A stretch of DNA of 23,362 nt, taken from Acanthaster planci (taxonomy: Eukaryota; Echinodermata; Asteroidea; Valvatida; Acanthasteridae). The stretch spans positions 372,322-395,683 of the forward strand of contig NW_019091539.1 of the NCBI RefSeq assembly GCF_001949145.1, read 5' to 3'. The stretch's first letter is position 1; each line of letters starts with the position of its first letter. The notes under the pieces are model-generated. The model did not search any database and had not been told where the DNA came from. It saw only the letters and a program-made list of their open reading frames with translations. Position numbers and translations under genes: made by a program. Below are positions 11,418-23,362 of the stretch, piece after piece.

Positions 11418-11605
11418 CTAAAACCACTCTTGCTATACCTCGTGATTCGGGGCAAGCTTTTGCATAGTTACATAAGAGGCGCCTTGCAACAATACACTGT
11501 TCTCAATGGAAAAGAAGGGCACAAAGGAACCAGTCCATTCCAGAGAATGTGGTCGCTATGCAACAGCTTGCCCCCAATCACGAGGTATAGCAACAGTGTC
11601 TTTAG
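11418..11605. repeat. 188-bp fold-back element with 50-bp arms
   Basis: The arms 11418-11467 and 11556-11605 are reverse complements over 50 bp with a handful of mismatches, most of them at the outer ends. The best-matching core is gctatacctcgtgatt. The spacer is 88 bp. The size and shape fit a MITE or other non-autonomous DNA transposon remnant. I could not find a clear target-site duplication. The open frames across it (11430-11924 and 11506-11763) are probably incidental. Confidence 0.8.
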
Positions 11606-11949
11606 TCTGGGGAATTTTAATCGTTATGTTTATGTGCAGTCTGATAACTCAGTGTACCAGGTTTTATTCAAATTTAACTCACAAATGGCTTATTTCAGAT
11701 TGTGCAGAGGACATGTATGCATTAATTCCACACTCATTTCTGCTATTTTTATTAGTGATGTAACGTTTGCGAAATTGAAAACACAAATTTTCTTAGTTTT
11801 GGTACATGTACATGCATATGAATCCACTCATCAAAAACCTGTGAAAAAGCCTGAAATTTTATTGTGTTTTTTTGCTTTTAGAAAGCACTTTGCAAAATTT
11901 GATGCGCTTGGCATGTTTTCCTGATCATCATTATGGTCCATATAATTAG

Positions 11950-12117
11950 AGGGTGTGAGTGGCCACTAAAAATTAAAGCTGAAAACAGCCAAAAAGGTGA
12001 AATGTAAAAAGTTCCCACACTTTTGTACAAACTGGGTGTACAAAAAGCTGAAATTCAGGGTGTTGACCCTGAATTTCAGCAAAAAGTGAAATCAGCTTAA
12101 AAGCTGAATTCTCACCC
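11950..12117. repeat. Hairpin-rich MITE-like segment
   Basis: Three hairpins sit side by side. Arms ttttgtaca/tgtacaaaa (12021-12029 and 12037-12045) have a 7-nt loop. A perfect 15-bp pair (12047-12061 and 12066-12080, gctgaaattcagggt) has a 4-nt loop. A third (tcagctt-aa-aagctga) lies near 12092-12107. The outer ends gggtgtgag (left) and ctcaccccc (right) are roughly inverse, like weak terminal repeats. The word agctgaa recurs through the segment. The hairpins are certain; the transposon reading is an inference. Confidence 0.6.
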
Positions 12118-12584
12118 CCGTTATTAGGATATACATGAGACTTATTCTGGTTGTATCAAAACTGCATGTGAATATTGAAGGCTCTGGTGTTGCAAGGCAT
12201 AACAGCAAGTATCCTCCAATTCTATTCTGAGCACTAGCATGTTTTGCTTACAAAGGAACGTGTTAATGGCCGAAGCATATATCTATATCCACATGACCAA
12301 TTCTTTATAGGTGGTTTTTTTTGGGGGGGGGGGGACAGGACTGGCCCTAATCTTCCTTTTTTTAAAGCTTTGACCGTCTGGTGTTATCAATTGGACACAG
12401 TGTTCTGTCTAAAGTCTTCAAGAGGGAAAAATGATATAACTCAAAACCGACAACTGAAATTATGTAGAATCTTTGTTGGATTCAACATTAAAGGTTGCCA
12501 TGAAGATGACTCTTTTTTCTCTGGAACTTATGCCTCACGGTGACCCAATGTAGACGTATGGGTGAGGGATCCCCATACCTTGGG
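12118..12584. other. No gene seen; poly-G tract
   Basis: This is AT-rich spacer with a T8-G12 run (the G's at 12323-12334). The 99-codon open frame across it (12244-12543) includes homopolymer-encoded residues and no motif, so I do not call it. Confidence 0.5.
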
Positions 12585-12801
12585 AATATTTCATATCTAA
12601 TGGGATCAGGTCAAGAGCCCCAAACTTGCCAAGATTCATGAAGTGAAAATCAACAGAAATTAAATTAATGCATGAAAACGTGAGGGTTGTTTTAATATTT
12701 CATATCTAATGGGATCAGGTCGAGAGCCCCAAACTTGCCAAGATTCATGAAGTGAAAATCAACAGAAATTAAATTAATGCATGAAAACGTGAGGGTTGTT
12801 T
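12585..12801. repeat. 109-bp tandem duplication, two copies
   Basis: The unit at 12585-12693 is repeated at 12694-12801. Over about 108 aligned bases the only difference I see is A at 12613 against G at 12722. Such high identity indicates a recent duplication. The unit does not appear elsewhere in the window and has no coding character. Confidence 0.95.
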
Positions 12802-13442
12802 AGTGGGCACTTTTCAAGGGATATCAAGGACTTTGGGCTGACATACTGTGCTTATTTTTTTGGCTTTTTGTGCTGAGAACACATTCTTGCTTTTTTGTGC
12901 TTACAACAGTTAAGCAAATATTCCTCTCAGCTCTGTATGCTATAAATACTGACCCATGAGATGACATCATGGTCTTAATATAAGCTTCTTGCACTTTCTA
13001 AATAAAGCATACCTAACATCTCATGTTATTTGCAACGAGTTCAGAACTTAAATGTTTTCCTTGCATATATTTCGTCTTAAATTTAACCAGCAACAGCATC
13101 TGCTCATTTAGTACTTGAAGATGCACAGGACTGCTTTATCATTTCTTTTAATAAGAATTCAACGAGGCTTATTTACATTACTTAATTTACAAAAGGCCAA
13201 TTGTTGACACAGTGACACACATATCCTGCCTCAGCAAGACAAAGATTGCTTCCACGCCATATACACACACTAAGAACACAGACATTTACATATCGATTTC
13301 TTTCGGTTTAGAACTGTACAAGTTTTCATGCATACTATTGAATCAAAAGTCACATACAGTACGGTACAACACCGATATCTGCCCCAAGCTGAAGTGCACC
13401 CCCAATTGGTGAAAAGAAAGACAGGTGGTTACAAGCGGGTTC
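12802..13442. other. No gene seen
   Basis: AT-rich spacer. An AATAAA (ctaaataaagc, near 13002) is present but has no coding region before it. No repeat or RNA gene was noticed. Confidence 0.5.
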
Positions 13443-13458
13443 TTCACGTGTTCACGTG
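13443..13458. promoter_or_regulatory. Two adjacent CACGTG E-box words
   Basis: The 8-mer ttcacgtg occurs twice back to back, giving CACGTG at 13445-13450 and 13453-13458. CACGTG is the core recognised by bHLH-type factors. The pair sits directly at the left edge of the 73-bp array. Any regulatory role is speculative. Confidence 0.3.
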
Positions 13459-13649
13459 GAGTAAATTAGTTAAGCGTACTTGGCTTTAAATGCGCATATA
13501 CTGCGTGGTTACGCAAAGACCATTCACGCCGGAGTAAATTAGTTAAGCGTACTCGGCATTAAACGCGCATATACTGCGTGGTTACGCAAAGACTATTCAT
13601 GCTGGAGTAAATTAGTTAAGAGTACTCGGCGTTAATAGCGCATATACTT
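13458..13649. repeat. 73-bp tandem array, about 2.6 copies
   Basis: Copies begin with ggagtaaattagttaag at 13458, 13531 and 13604, giving a 73-bp period. The third copy stops at about 13649, after the gcgcatatact block. Copies differ at scattered bases, so the array is older than the duplication at 12585. CpG sites (gcgtggttacgc, aacgcgcat) lie in every full unit. Confidence 0.95.
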
Positions 13650-13657
13650 GGCCCCTC

Positions 13658-13888
13658 ATGGTGCACTTATGTGGTGAGTACCAAAACACCATGCCCTCTT
13701 TTGTTCCGCTAGGAGCGGATAAGAAACAACAATGGGGTCTACACAACATGTTTGGTATGGGGAGGTTTCAATCACCGATGTTGCCGTTCCCGCCTCTCAC
13801 TAGTTCAGACAAGTGGTTGCCTGCTTCAAGCATGTGGCTGCATGAGGATTTTGGGCTACTTCCAATGCAAAAAAAGTTGAGGAAATAA
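13658..13888 (+). other. 76-codon open frame ending at AATAAA and an A-tract (doubtful)
   Basis: An ATG-initiated frame encodes 76 residues rich in Met, Pro, Leu and Trp, including NMFGMGRFQSPMLPFPP. It ends in a TAA that is part of AATAAA, followed by an 11-base A run. A poly(A)-like tail just after an open frame can mark a retroposed cDNA copy. However, no target duplication or known protein is visible. It may be chance. Confidence 0.15.
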
Positions 13889-15446
13889 AAAAAAAAAGCA
13901 AACTTCTTCCATTTTGTTCACTGTATGTTCTTTTCATTCCATGTCACCTTTTGGGCAGTTCTCAATGAAGTCCAATCTTGAGGTGAAATCGGCCTCTTCA
14001 TGAATCATAGCTAAAAAAACTGCATGTCACATGGAGCACATGTATGTTTATGATTACATTGGTTCCTGGTGATACATTGGAACTATAGAGAGGATAGAAG
14101 CCATTCCATAGCACTTGAGCCACAATGGTAGGCCTACATGTCAGAGGTCAGCAACTCAAGAAATGACAGCTCAGGAAAGCATTGTTGAAAATGAGACTAG
14201 CGTAACATGTAACGCAGATTTCAGTGACTAAAATCACAACAGCCACTCTGTCAGTCATTCATTCAACTATTTGTTGTTCTGATGATTTTCTCTGGAGGTA
14301 ACTATAAATATCCTTGCCTTTATAGCAATGGCGCAAAGCATAACTTTCCACATAAAGAGTTGGCCATGGTGCATGTACTCCGTGGGCCCTACCCATTCAT
14401 GTTCATTATTATCCATGAATAAAACTCACAATGGTACATGTTTCCCAAGAGTCTCCTTCACCCATGAGCCAATATCATCAGTCCTAAATATATCTCTTTT
14501 ATTGAAAGCCAAGGGAAATGTTCGGCATAACTGATCCTTCAGTGCAGTGGTACTTTGTACATGTATATTAGTGTTGTTCTGTATCTAAGCAACAAGGGCT
14601 CCAAATGCTTTAGTTTTTGCCCCAACAAAAATATTTGTTTGCCCGACAAGCGGCGACGCGACACATATTGTGTGTACTTGGTGGCTAATGTTTTACATTA
14701 ATATGGCAGGAATTTCCCTTACGGCTATTTTAGACAGCAGCATTCGAGCCAATTTCTTAGCTTTAACAAAAGGGTCCCACTTTTCCAGGGGACTTGCCGA
14801 ATTGTTGTCTACACTTTCATACCCCATGCAAATCCAACCCTGGATAGACGTGGAAATTAGATTTTTTTTCCCCCAACATAAATGAAAATGGACAGGCAGT
14901 GTCTGCATGGAAATCAGGTCATCAAAACAGAAAAGGACAATGAAACCAATGGTGATGGAATGATGTGAACAGTCTCCAGGAATGTGCTATTCAGACTGCA
15001 TTAAGACGAACCAATCTTTTTTCCATCCATGTGCATCAGTAGCCTCTGGCCACGTAGCAGTACTTGTTCTAATCCAGCAACTTAGGAGCTTTTCCAAAAC
15101 GGTACTATCAAATGGTACAATAATGGACAAGCACAACAGCTGTGGTATTTGGTAATATACTACTTTTGTCCACATAAATGTGACTCACTCTGCAAAAAAG
15201 GGTAATAAGTCGCACAATTCCAAAATATGTTATGGCCTGTTCTATTTGGAGAGGGAAAAATGTCTTCAAAAATGTGACTTGGTGTTTTTCCTCTATTAGC
15301 TTGTATAATATTTATATTTTCAGAATTTGTGACTACAAACATGGATACTGATGAATAAAGATGAAAAATTGATCATTCAGCAGGAAATCCTACATAGCAT
15401 TGTGTTTCCAAGTGCTACACTTTCTGAGCTTTTATCGAAAAGTGCT
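13889..15446. other. No gene seen before the kinesin 3' end
   Basis: AT-rich spacer with TAGGCCTA at 14129 and several TACATGT words. Open frames of up to about 71 codons on both strands (for example 14670-14885) overlap one another and carry no motif. Confidence 0.5.
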
Positions 15447-15452
15447 TTTATT
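15447..15452 (-). terminator. Candidate poly(A) signal of the kinesin gene
   Basis: TTTATT on the plus strand reads AATAAA on the minus strand. It is the first canonical signal I see after the kinesin stop and would give a 3' UTR of about 520 bp. A weaker CATAAA variant lies closer, near 15760. Choosing between them needs transcript data. Confidence 0.4.
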
Positions 15453-15974
15453 TAATCCGAAAATGTGGATATACAAATGTCTAAATATCTCTGGAACGCA
15501 GTGCACTACGAGGGTCATTCATACATCAAATTGTAGCTTTTGATGTACTCAATCCAGCCATATCAAAAACTGATAACCAGAATCTGGCGACTTATTACCC
15601 ATTTTTCTAGAGCCGGTCACATATGCTGTTTGGAAAGCATATGCTACCACATGTGTTTAAATTATTATGTTGAGATGTTTTTCCTGAACAGAACCATGAG
15701 GATTTCTCAGAGAGAGAGAGAGAACTTTGACCACATATCTTGTTTCACAGTACTTTTATGCTTGCCCTAGTACTCGGTTGGGAAGGCATTGTTATTACTT
15801 AGTACCTCCATATATTTGGAGAAAAGTAAAACACAGAATTTAACGATCTACCGAGGGCAGCAAGTAACAACTTGCCTTCAATTATGAATGAACTGCCACA
15901 CTGGGCGCAGCTCTGGTTGAACTGACTGGGATGGGGTGGGGTTTGTGGATATTTGGAGGGGGTTGTTGGCTCCC
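15453..15974 (-). other. Probable 3' UTR of the kinesin-13 gene
   Basis: This stretch runs from the stop codon to the first AATAAA on the minus strand. It includes a short GA dinucleotide run (about 15709-15722) and an 8-bp hairpin (catatgct/agcatatg, near 15620-15645). No other coding potential is visible. Confidence 0.4.
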
Positions 15975-22326
<6,352 letters not shown>

Positions 22327-22491
22327 TCATGAAACGGTTGTCTTTTAGTGACCAACAATTCTGCCTTGACTGACTGATTGTTGCTTTTCTATTGCAGACT
22401 GATCTTCTTTCCAATTTCATTTGAATTTTCATTTTCTAATTTTCCAACAAAATCCTTGCAGGGTCTCAACAGGCCTCGAATTTCCTGACAG

Positions 22492-22595
22492 CCACGGCCA
22501 TCGGTTTCCTCCCATTTGGCCGTGGTGCCTCCGAAAAATGATTGTGTTTTACCGCCAAGATGGCAGTGCCCTTTTTTCTCTTGGCCGTAGTGCCT
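22492..22595. repeat. Stem-loop and direct repeat of TTGGCCGTRGTGCCT
   Basis: A 9-bp perfect stem (ccacggcca at 22492-22500, tggccgtgg at 22517-22525) has a 16-nt loop. The right arm belongs to the 15-mer ttggccgtggtgcct (22516-22530), which recurs with one change at 22581-22595. Between them lies ccaagatggc, resembling a YY1 core. It may be the remnant of a repeat family. Confidence 0.6.
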
Positions 22596-23174
22596 TACAC
22601 ATGCATATTGACTGCTCCTGTTCAGCGAGGTACACGGAAAGCGGCATGCACATCGTTTCTACATTGCTCACATTCGACCGGAACACTGCGTCACCCAAAT
22701 GCATGGCATGCATGCATATGCAGGGTGCGTGCACTGTTTGTACATGGGAACATGTACACTCAGCCTGCCGCACATCGGCGGCCCGACCCGCTCCATGCAC
22801 ACTGCTAGATCGCCAGCGCAGCACAGGCGACACCCGCCGGCCTATCCAACGACTTAACATAACAGCGCATGCCCATGCCAAGTATTCTAGTATACCATGC
22901 AATAATGTCAGTCTAGAACAAGCGCTCATCAATGTGTACGTGTTCACGGTATATCGAGAGCTCCATGTTTTTCATGCACACGGGACAATTGTATGGTTGT
23001 GGCAGTATTTTAACTAACACCGCAATATAGTGTTTGCTGTTTAGTGCAATGTGCCGCGCGCGATCCGAACTGTACATTCATGACATTGGTCGATCGGGAC
23101 TACCCTGATTCTCACGTACGTTGTTGTGTGAAATATCACTGGCCTGGCCAGTTTTTGTGGTATTCAAAATGCCG

Positions 23175-23270
23175 AGGTATAATGCGGGTCAGGTATAATG
23201 CGGGTCAGGTATAATGCGGGTCAGGTATAATGCGGGTCAGGTATAATGCGGGTCAGGTATAATGCGTATC
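23175..23270. repeat. 16-bp tandem repeat, six copies
   Basis: The unit aggtataatgcgggtc starts at 23175, 23191, 23207, 23223, 23239 and 23255. The first five copies are identical; the last has gta in place of ggg. It is a young short minisatellite. Confidence 0.98.
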
Positions 23271-23362
23271 CTACTTTTTCTTAGGCCTGAAAGAATTATA
23301 TTGATTTTCATGCAATTAAAAAAAAAATTGGGATGGCATCATTGCCTTTAACTTTGATACGC

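Noticed and set aside
11430-11924. 164-codon plus-strand open frame
   Set aside because: It runs across the fold-back at 11418-11605 and into AT-rich DNA, with no motif or coding bias; probably chance.
12244-12543. 99-codon frame including a Gly-rich run
   Set aside because: The glycines come from a poly-G tract and the rest has no recognisable content.
22421-23017. 198-codon plus-strand frame and an overlapping 132-codon minus frame
   Set aside because: Both are open over a GC-rich pocket where stops are rare, neither shows a domain, and the region should be kinesin intron.
23175-23270. TATAAT words resembling bacterial -10 boxes, and a CRISPR-like look
   Set aside because: The copies are directly adjacent with no unique spacers, and the DNA is eukaryotic, so it is neither a promoter nor a CRISPR array.

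Overview
The window looks like nuclear DNA from an invertebrate deuterostome. Its genes have GT-AG introns, long AT-rich spacers and many small repeats, and it has no operons or bacterial ribosome-binding sites. The words TAGGCCTA (exact copies at 774, 5922, 6085 and 14129) and TACATGTA recur. That habit fits echinoderm, hemichordate or amphioxus genomes, but the lineage is an inference.

Layout. (1) Positions 1-2279 hold no confident gene. A 36-codon open stretch at the left edge and an acceptor-preceded stretch at 1232-1321 are weak exon candidates. (2) Positions 2280-3929 (+) carry one long, serine- and arginine-rich, mostly disordered protein that I do not recognise. A 3' UTR follows, with two Pumilio-type motifs and a poly(A) signal near 4372. 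(3) Positions 4400 to about 15440 form an 11 kb gene-poor spacer between two convergent genes. It holds a 60-bp palindrome (7291-7350), a 188-bp fold-back (11418-11605), a hairpin cluster (12021-12110), a 109-bp tandem duplication (12585-12801) and a 73-bp tandem array (13458-13649). (4) Positions 15975-22279 (-) hold the last seven coding exons of a kinesin-13 (KIF2A/KIF2C-type microtubule depolymerase). They read through perfectly compatible splice phases to a stop and give 282 residues: the distal motor domain (switch I, switch II, KEC motif), a linker and the C-terminal coiled region. Its introns contain a 27-bp minisatellite, an AAAC microsatellite, and a terminal-inverted-repeat element whose right end almost touches a splice donor. 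(5) Positions 22280-23362 are upstream kinesin intron with a small stem-loop and six copies of a 16-bp tandem repeat. The 5' half of the kinesin gene lies beyond the right edge.

The two genes show no functional link; they are only neighbours in convergent orientation. I found no new multi-gene system. The items most worth a second look are the unrecognised 549-residue protein, the intronic transposon-like element with a nested telomere-like fold-back, and the cluster of fold-back sequences in the spacer.
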